This document shows positions 1-8,304 of a stretch of 64,000 nt of DNA, in pieces. The stretch covers positions 1-64,000 of the forward strand of contig NZ_JAWLVJ010000018.1 of the NCBI RefSeq assembly GCF_033100395.1, given 5' to 3'. The notes beneath the pieces are model-generated. The model was not told where the DNA came from and did not search any database. It worked only from the letters and a program-made list of their open reading frames with translations. The first letter of the stretch is position 1. The number at the start of each line of letters is the position of its first letter. A program made the translations under genes and the position numbers. The DNA comes from Terasakiella sp033100395. Lineage in GTDB: Bacteria; Pseudomonadota; Alphaproteobacteria; Rhodospirillales; Terasakiellaceae.

Positions 1-2177
1 AGCTTTGCGAGAAGGTGATATTGGCCTGGCGCAGATATTTACAAAGGGCGCGCAGCAACATCACCGGCCAGGGCTTGATGCCTGCCTGAATGACCAGACG
101 GTTAAACCCGTCATTCTCCACAACCCCGTTCCAGACTTGACGGAAGGTTTCCTGAAAACTTTCACGAATGGCAGACAGATCAATCCCGTCACCTGTGGCT
201 GTCACCAACCCAAAGTCATGGATCATAATGAGATCGACATCGGCATTTTCCGGCCGGATGGGATAAGGATGTTCATCCATCACCCGCAAGCCCATATTCT
301 CCAGCATCGGCAGAACATGGGATAGCGGCACCGCACCACTGGGGTGGTACAGCTTGAAACGCACCACATTTTCAGAAGCTTCGATGGGGCGGTACAAGCT
401 CAGCTGAAGTTCCCCGGTACGAACAACCTCATCCAGCTTGGCAATGTCAGAAACCGCAATCGCTGCGTTGTTGCCTTCGATATAGCCGGATGGAAAAGCG
501 TTTGCATAGCGCCGGAACNTCATCCAGCTTGGCAATGTCAGAAACCGCAATCGCTGCGTTGTTGCCTTCGATATAGCCGGATGGAAAAGCGTTTGCATAG
601 CGCCGGAACTGCTCCAGCCCCTTTTCCTCACCATTACTTGTGACCAACTGGTCCCGCAACTGATCCGACCAATTACGCGCCGCTTCGATTAGGAGGGTTT
701 CAATTTCAAAGATATCGACGTTCTTTTTGCGTTTGCCGGGTGTTGAGACAATTACATGCAGGCGTGCTAGCGGGGCATCGCCGATTTGTGTGTAGAATGC
801 CAGCACTTCGCCATTGTAGGCCTGTTCCAGAATACCCTGCATGGTGCGGCGCAGGCGGGTGGTCAGGCTGTCACGCGGGATATAGATCAGGCAGGAGACA
901 AAGCGGGAGAAATCATCTTCGCGGATGAATAGCGCCACGCGCTGACGTTCCTGCAGATGTAGGATGCCCATGCACATATCAAAGAGGGCTTCATCACTGA
1001 TCTGGAAAAGTTCATCACGCGGGAAGGTGTCAACAATATGGGCAAGTGCTTTGCGATTATGGCTGCCCGGTGCGAAACCTGCATGTTCCATAATCTTTGC
1101 ACATTTCAGACGCATCAACGGAATGTCACGTGGCGCACGGCTGTAAGCGGCCGAGGTAAAGAGGCCGATAAAGATACGCTGGCCGATTGTTTTACCTTTG
1201 GCGCCATAGCGTTTGACGCAGATGACATCCATATAGACCGGACGGTGAACCGTGGATTTGAAGGATGATTTCACCACCATCAGCGGTTCAGCATCTTCAA
1301 CGAACTTACCTTTGTCAGAAGCCGGGCTGGTCGCCAGTGAACAAATCTCATCTAAAATTTCAGACTTGGGCGTACTTAAAATACCAAGCGCACTGTCGGC
1401 AACGGGGACAACCGACTTTCCTTTCAGGTCAAAATCACATGCCCCCAACAGGGTGAAGTGATCATCATGAATCCACTGCATGAAATCACAGACTTCAATG
1501 GCGTCTTTGGATTTGGGCGCGGGTTGTTTTTTAGCCAGTTCGTTGACTGTGTTCTGGGCAAGTGTACGCATGTCCATCCAGTCACGCACTGCGGCGTTGC
1601 CATCTTCCAGGCAAAGGTTCAGACGTTCAATCAGTTCGTTTAATTGATCACCGCTGGATTGACGGTTCACCAGAAACAGCATGTAAGATTCTGCCTGACA
1701 ACTGTCACCCCAAGATTTTGGGGCCTTTTGACCTTCATCCAGCGTATCCACCAAACGGCCTTTCTCATCGCGGCACAGTTTGATAACCGGGTGAATGGTC
1801 AGATAGATGGTCATATCCTGTTCGACCAGTTCTGATGCGATGGAATCCACCAGGAAGGGACGATCCGGTGTGCAGACTTCAACAACGGTATGGTCAGATT
1901 GCCAACCGTGTTCTTCAAGGTTGGGGTTGTAGACCCGAACCAGACTTTCCCCCTCGTTACGTTTTGCGGCAAACCGCCAGAACGCGAGGGCTGAGCCATA
2001 AATTTCTTCTTCCGCACGATTGATTAAATCCTGCGGGGGTACTTTTGCAAAAAACTGTTTGACGAATTTTTCTGCACTAGGCGCATCGGCCTTTGGCAAA
2101 CGCTCGTTAATTAACTTAGCAACGCGTTTGATCAGATCAGCTTTTTGCTGTTCTGATTTCGAAAGCATTTTATTCAT
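1..2177 (-). CDS. NAD-specific glutamate dehydrogenase, large bacterial type (N-terminal part; frame interrupted)
   Basis: This gene oxidatively deaminates glutamate to 2-oxoglutarate with NAD. It belongs to the very large (about 1600 residue) bacterial NAD-GDH family; only about the first 690 residues lie in the window and the rest runs off the left edge. The N-terminal regulatory region is seen (for example DRPFLVDSIASEL), not the catalytic core. The reading frame is continuous from 2177 to about 520, breaks at the N at 519, and resumes in another frame to base 1 (LSLYRPIEASENVVRFKLYH...). Removing one 91-bp unit restores a single frame, so the gene is probably intact in the organism. Start 2177 has AGGGA 8 nt upstream; an in-frame ATG at 2222 is the alternative. 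Confidence 0.9.
429..609. repeat. Perfect 90-bp tandem duplication separated by one N, probable assembly join
   Basis: Bases 429-518 and 520-609 are identical, with the only ambiguous base of the window (N, 519) between them. The extra 91 bases shift the frame of the glutamate dehydrogenase gene. Two contig ends that overlap by 90 bp but were joined with a one-base gap would give exactly this picture. Confidence 0.9.
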
Positions 2178-2422
2178 GCCTATCATCCCTGTTTCGCCCC
2201 AATTTTTGGGGTCGTTAACCATGAGGAAATTTTCTCCTCTCTAAAATGGTGAGGAGAAATTGCCTAACATTCAAGTAAATACACGCATTTTGTTGAAATA
2301 TAGTAAAGATTCTGGTCTTACCACTTTTTTGGGGGAGGGAAATACCGTATTTCTACTTAATTCAGGAAAAAGACCCAGACGTCGAAATCCCTTATGCCTA
2401 AGACAGGAACGAATCGGTTTTC

Positions 2423-2518
2423 ATGGCTGATAAACTCCTGAAATATGCAGTAGCCATCGACCCTGTTTCCAAGTATTGTCGCGGCAAAATTTCTTGTGAG
2501 CTTAAACTGAAAATTTGA
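2423..2518 (+). CDS. Possible 31-residue ORF coupled to the glycosyltransferase
   Basis: A short frame begins at ATG 2423 (MADKLLKYAVAID...) and ends with a TGA that shares its last base with the ATG of the downstream glycosyltransferase (TGATG). Such an overlap is typical of translational coupling. The peptide has two cysteines and is lysine-rich. No good ribosome binding site precedes it (AGGA lies 14 nt upstream), so it may be only a chance frame. No family is recognised. Confidence 0.3.
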   Translation: MADKLLKYAVAIDPVSKYCRGKISCELKLKI

Positions 2519-3474
2519 TGCGTATTCTGTTCATCACATCAACGCGAATTGGCGATGCGGTCTTATCGACCGGGATTTTGGATCATCTGATCAAAACCCA
2601 CCCGAACGCCAAATTCACCATTGCCTGTGGACCCGTGGCAGCGCCCTTGTTTGAAGCGACCCCGCAGGTTGAACGCATCCATATCATGACCAAGAAAAAA
2701 CGATCTATGCATTGGATCGATCTGTGGAAGGCTTGTGGCTTTACCTGGTGGTATCGCGTGATTGACCTTAGGAACGGTCCCATCACCTATCTGTTCCCGA
2801 CGTTTCGCGGGCGTCATCTGCATCATGATGACAAATCCCTGCACCGCGTTGAGCTGTTTTCAAAGCTGATGAAACTGGAAGAGTCCAAAGGGCCCGTTCT
2901 TTGGACCAATGACAAGCATGAAAATGCTGCGGATGAACTGTTGCCAAAGGGCGAGAAGATCCTCGCCATCGGCCCAACAGCCAACTGGCATGGCAAGACC
3001 TGGCGCGCGGAATATTTTCTGGAACTGGCTTTACGTTTAACGTCCGAGGATGGACCTTTTCCCAAGGCGAAGATTGCTTTGTTTGGTCACATATCGGAAC
3101 GTGAACCGGCAAAATTTCTGATCGATAATTTGCCCGAAGATCAGAAGATCGACCTGATCGGTGAACTTGACCTGCCAACCGTTTTTGCCTGTATCAAACG
3201 CTGCCAGTTCTATGTAGGTAATGACAGCGGGTTGATGCATATGGCGTGCGCGAGCGGCATCCCGACCCTGGGGCTGTTTGGCCCGACACAGGAAAAGCTC
3301 TATGCGCCCTGGGGGGAGCATTGTGCCACGGTACGTACCAAAATTCCGTTTCTTGATCTCTTTTGTGAAAATTTCGATCATGAAAAAACCGACAGTTTGT
3401 TGGACAGTCTGAGCGTGGATATGGCATATGAAGGGGCATGCCAGTTGTGGGACAAAGTAAATGATCGACCTTAA
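2518..3474 (+). CDS. Glycosyltransferase family 9 (ADP-heptose:LPS heptosyltransferase-like)
   Basis: A 318-residue GT-B fold sugar transferase of the GT9 family, whose members add heptose or related sugars to the inner core of lipopolysaccharide at the inner membrane. The N-terminus ILFITSTRIGDAVLSTGIL is the family's acceptor-domain signature; the donor-domain region around residues 210-255 (YVGNDSGLMHMACASGIPTL, GLFGPT) is also typical. It overlaps the next small membrane gene by 14 bp, so the two are probably co-transcribed. ATG 2518 is preferred over an in-frame TTG at 2515. The sugar and acceptor cannot be told from sequence. Confidence 0.85.
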   Translation: MRILFITSTRIGDAVLSTGILDHLIKTHPNAKFTIACGPVAAPLFEATPQVERIHIMTKKKRSMHWIDLWKACGFTWWYRVIDLRNGPITYLFPTFRGRHLHHDDKSLHRVELFSKLMKLEESKGPVLWTNDKHENAADELLPKGEKILAIGPTANWHGKTWRAEYFLELALRLTSEDGPFPKAKIALFGHISEREPAKFLIDNLPEDQKIDLIGELDLPTVFACIKRCQFYVGNDSGLMHMACASGIPTLGLFGPTQEKLYAPWGEHCATVRTKIPFLDLFCENFDHEKTDSLLDSLSVDMAYEGACQLWDKVNDRP

Positions 3475-3655
3475 AGCCAAATTTGACGAATTTTCCAGCA
3501 GCATTCAGTTCCAGGATTTCTCACTGGAAATGATCCTTCTGCTTGGTCTGGGCAGCAGCATCTTCCTCCTGCTGTTACTTAAAGGTGCCTTCATCAGTTT
3601 CAGACGCACCGATGAGCGCGTCGCAAAAGAATTTGATCCCGAAGAAGAGGATTAA
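3461..3655 (+). CDS. Small single-pass membrane protein, unknown function
   Basis: A 64-residue protein with one strong hydrophobic segment at about residues 23-47 (MILLLGLGSSIFLLLLL) followed by a basic turn and an acidic tail (EFDPEEED). Its start lies inside the end of the glycosyltransferase gene, overlapping by 14 bp, which supports co-expression. No named family is recognised. It may anchor or assist the glycosyltransferase, but that is inference from position only. Confidence 0.65.
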   Translation: MIDLKAKFDEFSSSIQFQDFSLEMILLLGLGSSIFLLLLLKGAFISFRRTDERVAKEFDPEEED

Positions 3656-3800
3656 AAAAAGGGCGGGTATAGTACCATTCCATTTTCCAGACGCAGGAAG
3701 TTTTTAAATGGTGCTTCAATTATAGAATCTAGTTTGACGAGCCAATCGTACTACAATATCTTAGGTATACCCAAAGGTTGTTTTTAAAGGTCGTTTATCG

Positions 3801-4106
3801 TTGGAAAACGCATCAGATGATGATGAGGTAAAAACTGTTTCGCCAGAACGTGTAGAAGCAGCAAAACGAGGCATTTTGTATGTTTTGGGTCATTATGCTA
3901 CTTTTTTAATTGCCTCGGTTTTAGGAGTTTTCCCTGCGTATCTTTTTAACGTGTTTTTTCAAGAAACCCGAGAGTTAACCTTTGCTACATATATCGTTTA
4001 CTTTATATCTTCTGCTTTAATATTTATGCCTATTGATTACTGGTTGTTGTCTAAAGCAGAAGGCAGTCATGATGATCAAAAATCAACACAGCTTGAAAAA
4101 GAGTGA
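3801..4106 (+). CDS. Small two-pass membrane protein in an AT-rich stretch
   Basis: A 101-residue protein with two hydrophobic segments, roughly residues 26-50 and 60-82, between an acidic N-terminus and a charged C-terminus. It has a GtrA-like size and shape, but no clear family motif is seen. The start is a TTG with AAAGG 10 nt upstream. The gene and its flanks (about 3660-4330) are visibly richer in A+T than the neighbours, suggesting acquired DNA or relaxed selection. No promoter or partner gene is evident. Confidence 0.55.
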   Translation: MENASDDDEVKTVSPERVEAAKRGILYVLGHYATFLIASVLGVFPAYLFNVFFQETRELTFATYIVYFISSALIFMPIDYWLLSKAEGSHDDQKSTQLEKE

Positions 4107-4332
4107 GTTTTAATTTTTTTTACCCATTAGGCTTATCTGTACAGATTGAAAACATTTAGGAATGTTGATTAAGACAGTAATTCTATCTTGGTTCATATCA
4201 GTAAGATGTCGATAGGTATTCTAAAAATCGCGCAGGAAAAAAGGAAACAGAATAAGCTGCTTCCTCTACAAAATTCCCGCACATATGGAAAATGGGACGG
4301 TTTAGAACCAGCCCCTTTATTTGTGTGATAGC
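4107..4332. other. AT-rich gap without a recognisable gene
   Basis: No supported frame, RNA or clear terminator was seen. The base composition matches the preceding small membrane gene rather than the following crotonase gene. Confidence 0.4.
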
Positions 4333-5136
4333 TTAACGCTTCATCATCTCAATCATTTTTTCCACCGCGACCATATGTTCATCTGAATTGTGACACATGC
4401 CCTGGAAACAGGCGCAGAGATCAAGGAAGTCCGGCAGTTCCATACGTTGCCCCATCTTCATCAGACGTTTGGTAAAGCGCAGAGCCTGTGGTGGTTTGGC
4501 AGCCATTTGTTTGGCAAGGTCTTGTGCGCGTTCCATCAATTGATCCGGTTTCACCACATCCAGCACAACGCCGATTTCTTTGGCCTCAGCTGCCCCGATC
4601 ACGCGCCCAGTAAAGGTCAGTTCCGCTGCTTTCTGGTATCCGATCAGGCGTTGCAGAAAGTATGCGCCACCATCACCCGGGATGATGCCCAGATTGACAA
4701 AGGTCTCCCCGAACTTGGCTTTGGATGAGGCAATGCGGATATCGCACATGTTCGCCACATCAAATCCCGCCCCCACAGCCGGGCCATTCACAGCAGCGAT
4801 GATCGGGACCTCGCATTTGTTGATGGCAAGCGGGATGCGTTGAATGCCCTGGCGGTATCGGGTCTGGACTTCTTCCACATCGCCTGCAAAATCGCCTGCA
4901 CGGTCCTGCATATCCTTGACGTTGCCGCCTGCACTGAAGGCGGCCCCATCGCCCGTCATGATCAGAACGCTGACGTCATCCTTGGCCTTATTTACCCAGT
5001 TGATGGTGTCGATAATATCGTCGATCAGGGCGGTGCCTGTCAGGGCATTTCGCACATCGTTGCGCATAAAGGTCAGGGTCGCGACTTTATTGTCCAGCGT
5101 CAGATCAGCATCTGAAAGGGTGGGCAGGTCGATCAT
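4333..5136 (-). CDS. Crotonase-family protein (enoyl-CoA hydratase/isomerase-like, non-canonical active site)
   Basis: A 267-residue crotonase-fold enzyme acting on an acyl-CoA thioester. The oxyanion-hole loops are present (FSAGGNVKDM near residue 67, and NGPAVGAGFD near 118). At the positions of the two catalytic glutamates of true enoyl-CoA hydratases this protein has Asp126 and Phe146, so plain hydration of 2-enoyl-CoA is doubtful; isomerase, hydrolase or another crotonase reaction is more likely. Start 5136 has GGAG 7 nt upstream; the longer frame to 5169 lacks support. It stands alone, convergent with nothing. A canonical paralogue lies at 50119-50895. Confidence 0.85.
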   Translation of the reverse strand: MIDLPTLSDADLTLDNKVATLTFMRNDVRNALTGTALIDDIIDTINWVNKAKDDVSVLIMTGDGAAFSAGGNVKDMQDRAGDFAGDVEEVQTRYRQGIQRIPLAINKCEVPIIAAVNGPAVGAGFDVANMCDIRIASSKAKFGETFVNLGIIPGDGGAYFLQRLIGYQKAAELTFTGRVIGAAEAKEIGVVLDVVKPDQLMERAQDLAKQMAAKPPQALRFTKRLMKMGQRMELPDFLDLCACFQGMCHNSDEHMVAVEKMIEMMKR

Positions 5137-5290
5137 GTGGGGGCTCCGATTCAAAAAAAATGCGGACACATTCTAGGGGGAAATGTCCGCATTTGAGTTT
5201 ACTTACACCTCTAGGGAGTGCAAGGATCTTTCACATGATCTTTATACATAATGTTCGGGTTTCGAACATGATAAGAATTGTAAAGAAATG

Positions 5291-6031
5291 TTATGCAGGT
5301 AGCATTTCGCCAGCCTGTTTCTCTACAGCTTTTGGATCAGCGGAAAGACCGGCTTGCATTTCAAGGGCAACCGGGTCGGGGAAGACGTCTTCAACGCCAT
5401 TTTCAACACCATCAAAGACTGCCTGAACAACGGCAGAAGGCGCGGTTTTATCCATGGGGAAGTCAGCCGCCATGTCTGTATCGACGGGCCCCGGATAAAC
5501 GCCAGTGACTTGTGTGTTCTGTGCGGCGAGTTCAGCACGGATGCCTTGCGTTAGGGAATGAACCGCGGCTTTTGATGCGCTATAGGTACCGAGTACTGGG
5601 AAGTTCACGATTGAGGCAACAGAGGCCAGGTTCACAATCGCACCGCCACCATTGTTTTTAAGGGTCGGTGCAAAGGCACGCACCATGTTGAGGACACCAA
5701 AATAGTTGGTTTCCATTTCAGCGCGGGCAGACGAGATATCGTTTGCGGCAAGCAGGCCTGTGAAACCTGCGATCCCTGCGTTGTTGATCAATAGTTCGAC
5801 ATCTGTCAGGTCTTTTGCGATCTGGTTGATGTTGTCTTCGTTGGTGACATCCAGCTGAACGGCGATGACTTTGCCGTCAGCTTCTTCAACCAGGTCTTTC
5901 AACTGATCTGTGTTGCGTGCGGTTGCATAGACTTTGGTTGCGCCTGCCTTGATCAATTCCTGAACAAATGCACGGCCGATACCGCGGTTGGCGCCTGTGA
6001 CGAGAGCTGTCTTATTTTGAATCTTACTCAT
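5291..6031 (-). CDS. Short-chain dehydrogenase/reductase (classical SDR)
   Basis: A 246-residue classical SDR: nucleotide-binding TGANRGIG at 12-19, NNAG at 83-86, and catalytic Ser137, Tyr150, Lys154 (YSASK). Residues TARN after the second strand suggest an NADP preference, which is inference. The substrate is unknown. It starts with AGGA 6 nt before ATG 6031 and is divergent from a TetR regulator, with two palindromic operators between them, so it is most likely repressed by that regulator and induced by a small molecule or aldehyde. Confidence 0.9.
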   Translation of the reverse strand: MSKIQNKTALVTGANRGIGRAFVQELIKAGATKVYATARNTDQLKDLVEEADGKVIAVQLDVTNEDNINQIAKDLTDVELLINNAGIAGFTGLLAANDISSARAEMETNYFGVLNMVRAFAPTLKNNGGGAIVNLASVASIVNFPVLGTYSASKAAVHSLTQGIRAELAAQNTQVTGVYPGPVDTDMAADFPMDKTAPSAVVQAVFDGVENGVEDVFPDPVALEMQAGLSADPKAVEKQAGEMLPA

Positions 6032-6066
6032 GATATTTCCTGTTATTGGAGGGGGAAGATAATTAA

Positions 6067-6133
6067 ATACCGATTGGTATTAAAATACGCGCTTGTTTCT
6101 GTCTGTCAAGCTGTTAAAATACCGATCGGTACT
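6067..6133. promoter_or_regulatory. Two TetR-type operators in the SDR/TetR divergent promoter
   Basis: TACCGATTGGTA (6068-6079) and the perfect palindrome TACCGATCGGTA (6120-6131) share the same core, with centres 52 bp apart in the 124-bp gap. Their position in front of both genes fits autorepression by the TetR protein and control of the SDR. The second copy lies upstream of the chosen tetR start. Confidence 0.75.
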
Positions 6134-6155
6134 TTTTATTGCTTGGATAAAGAAA

Positions 6156-6749
6156 ATGGCACGCGGACGCCCCCGTAAAATTGATCCGGAAATCGTTTTG
6201 GATAAAGCGATGTATGTGTTCTGGGAACGTGGATTTGAAGCCACATCGATGAATGACATTTCGGCAGAAACTGGTATGGCAAAGCCTGGGCTTTACGCAA
6301 ATTTTGGCGATAAGGAACAGCTCTATTGTGCCACGCTGAAACATTATAACGCGAAATTCGGCTCCCAACCCGCCCGGGCACTGATGGCTGGTAAAGGCAG
6401 TCTGCGCGGAAGTCTTGAGTTGTTTTTGAAAACCACAGCGGATTTCGTTTTGGATTCTAAGCAACCCGGCGGGTGTTTTGTGGTGAACAACAATGTGGAA
6501 TGCGCCAACAGCCATCCTGCAATCACCGAGATTAATCAGGATTTTGACGAACAATTGCGTGGTGTTTTTATCGAGCGTTTTGAGAAAGCAAAGGCAGATG
6601 GGGACCTTCCACAAGAGGCTGATATTTCCAGAACTGTTGACTTTTTCATCGGTCAAACGGTGGCTTTGGGGGTATTGGCAAAGCGCGGCTATGACAAAAA
6701 AGCCCTCTATAATCTGATTGAAATCGCCCTTTCCACATTACCGAAATGA
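6156..6749 (+). CDS. TetR/AcrR family transcriptional regulator
   Basis: A 197-residue repressor: N-terminal helix-turn-helix (about residues 8-55, including GFEATSMNDISAETGMAKPGLYANFGDKE) and a C-terminal ligand-binding domain with the TetR_C-like segment PGGCFVVNN. It resembles the Bacillus YxaF/QacR-like group that senses small hydrophobic or electrophilic molecules. The start MARGRPRK at 6156 is chosen because it is the usual N-terminus and because the longer frame would translate through an operator. It is divergent from the SDR gene, its probable target. Confidence 0.9.
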   Translation: MARGRPRKIDPEIVLDKAMYVFWERGFEATSMNDISAETGMAKPGLYANFGDKEQLYCATLKHYNAKFGSQPARALMAGKGSLRGSLELFLKTTADFVLDSKQPGGCFVVNNNVECANSHPAITEINQDFDEQLRGVFIERFEKAKADGDLPQEADISRTVDFFIGQTVALGVLAKRGYDKKALYNLIEIALSTLPK

Positions 6750-6754
6750 GTGGG

Positions 6755-6805
6755 TTGACAGGCAAGTTCAAATATTGATATTAATAATCATTATCAATTG
6801 AGGAG
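6755..6805 (+). promoter_or_regulatory. Promoter overlapped by a Fur box
   Basis: TTGACA (6755-6760) is followed 18 bp later by TATTAA (6779-6784). The -10 element is covered by 6777-6795, which matches the classical 19-bp Fur box (GATAATGATAATCATTATC) at 17 of 19 positions. AGGAG (6801-6805) sits 8 nt before the ATG at 6814. Fur with ferrous iron would block this promoter. Confidence 0.75.
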
Positions 6806-6813
6806 CTTATCCT

Positions 6814-7380
6814 ATGAAACCGACAACCTATTTTGATCCGGTCCAAACCTATGGATCAGCCAATGATACGACAGACCTTTGTCTTCTTGGGATTCTCTTT
6901 AATGATGCGCGCACGATCAAGGGATTGATTGCCGCTGTGCGCCAATTGGGTACCCAAAGCTGGCACCCCACTGCAGATGTAATTTCCATTGCCTTGGAAC
7001 GACTGATCAAGGTCGGTCATGTGGTGAGCCTGCAGGCGGGGAACGACACCTATTATTCGATCACGGGGCACGGGATTAAGCAATTCTTTGTCTTGATGAA
7101 ACGTCCATTGGGTTCCGGGTCCATGACGACGCAGAACACACTGGCGTTAAAATCCGCTTTTTTGGAAATCATCCCGACCAGAGTGCAGCGTCAAACCATT
7201 CAGGAACTGATCGATTATTATTCTTGCAAACTGAATTGCCTGAAAAAAGATTGCGAGAATTGTTTCTTTTACACGACCCGTCAGAAATTAAGTCAGGACC
7301 AGCAGATTAATGAGATCAGAACGGAATTGAATTGGCTGCAGGGATTAACGCATCAGTTGCCTAGTCAGAGCGCGCACTAA
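6814..7380 (+). CDS. Iron-regulated PadR-like winged-helix protein with a four-cysteine cluster
   Basis: A 188-residue protein. Residues about 20-95 look like a PadR-type winged helix (LLGILF, then WHPTADVISIALERLIKVGHVV and YYSITGHG). The C-terminal part contains Cys138, Cys142, Cys147 and Cys150 (C-x3-C-x4-C-x2-C), a spacing that could hold an iron-sulfur cluster or zinc; Cys23 is separate. A near-consensus Fur box covers its promoter. Together these suggest an iron-responsive regulator, but the target, metal and family membership are inference. It is monocistronic and its stop overlaps that of the convergent GST gene. Confidence 0.7.
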   Translation: MKPTTYFDPVQTYGSANDTTDLCLLGILFNDARTIKGLIAAVRQLGTQSWHPTADVISIALERLIKVGHVVSLQAGNDTYYSITGHGIKQFFVLMKRPLGSGSMTTQNTLALKSAFLEIIPTRVQRQTIQELIDYYSCKLNCLKKDCENCFFYTTRQKLSQDQQINEIRTELNWLQGLTHQLPSQSAH

Positions 7381-8045
7381 AAGTCCAAATCCGTGTAATG
7401 GCGTGCCGGCTGCAGGCCGGAGACTGTGTCTTTCAGAATTTCGCGCATGGAAGGGCGTGATTTAAAGCGCGCGTACCAATCGTGCGCACCGGGATGATCT
7501 GCCCAGGGAACGTCACCCAGGTAATCGACTGCAGAGATATGGGCCGCTGCCGTTATATCGGCCAAGGATAACTCACTACCTGCCAGCCAGTTACGTTGTT
7601 CAGTCAGGTAAGCGATATAATCCAGATGGTAGCGGATGTTCTGCTTGCCTGCGCGAATGGCGGTGGAATTGGGCGTGGCTTTACCGAAGAAGCGTTTCTG
7701 GATTTTTTCGCCTACCAGATTCTTGGTGACTTCCTGTCCAAATTTGCGGTCAAACCAGGCCATCAGGCGGCGTACTTCGGCGCGCATTTCAGCGGTATTT
7801 CCCAAGAAGTTGGTCTCTGGATAAACTTCTTCGAGATATTCGCAAATGGTGTGTTCATCCCACAGGGGCTTGCCTTCCGGTTCTACAAGGACGGGGACCT
7901 CACAGGCCGGGTTGAGCGCAAGGAAAGTTTCCCGGCGTTCCCAGATGGGTTCAATCTGGCAGGTGAAATCGAGCTTCTTTTCTGCAAGAAGCAATCTGAT
8001 TTTCCGACTGGCCGGATCAAAGGGGAGGTGATAAAGGCGTCTCAT
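7377..8045 (-). CDS. Glutathione S-transferase family protein
   Basis: A 222-residue GST: thioredoxin-like N-terminal domain (RRLYHLPFDPASRKIRLLLAEK, with EVPVLVEPEG holding the conserved cis-proline and a following LWDEHTICEYLEE) and an all-helical C-terminal domain (NWLAGSELSLADITAAAHIS). Enzymes of this kind conjugate glutathione or reduce disulfides in the cytoplasm. Start 8045 (MRRLYH) fits the domain start; a GTG at 8072 is an alternative. It converges on the PadR-like gene with a 4-bp overlap. Substrate unknown. Confidence 0.85.
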   Translation of the reverse strand: MRRLYHLPFDPASRKIRLLLAEKKLDFTCQIEPIWERRETFLALNPACEVPVLVEPEGKPLWDEHTICEYLEEVYPETNFLGNTAEMRAEVRRLMAWFDRKFGQEVTKNLVGEKIQKRFFGKATPNSTAIRAGKQNIRYHLDYIAYLTEQRNWLAGSELSLADITAAAHISAVDYLGDVPWADHPGAHDWYARFKSRPSMREILKDTVSGLQPARHYTDLDF

Positions 8046-8117
8046 GGCGTCCCGATAGAAAGGATAATGCACTGCACAAGAGCATCAGATAGCCTGTTTT
8101 GGCACATTTGAAAAGAC

Positions 8118-8151
8118 AAAAAAAAGAGCGGAAAGTTCAAAAACTTTCCGC
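8118..8151 (-). terminator. Rho-independent terminator downstream of gltB
   Basis: On the minus strand a 10-bp perfect stem (arms 8142-8151 and 8128-8137, GCGGAAAGTT type) with a 4-nt loop is followed by a run of about nine T. It lies 150 bp beyond the gltB stop. The stretch 8152-8304 holds nothing recognisable. Confidence 0.75.
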
Positions 8152-8304
8152 CCAAGTCTTGGTTAGGGATGAATACCGTTGCAGGTATTCAAGGGATTGA
8201 ATGATCGTCCCTGATCAAACAATCCCGACAAACAAGTCACGAGAGACTGTAACTTGCTTTTCGGATGCCCCGCCTCGATCAACTCAGAACAGGGCAAATT
8301 CCTT

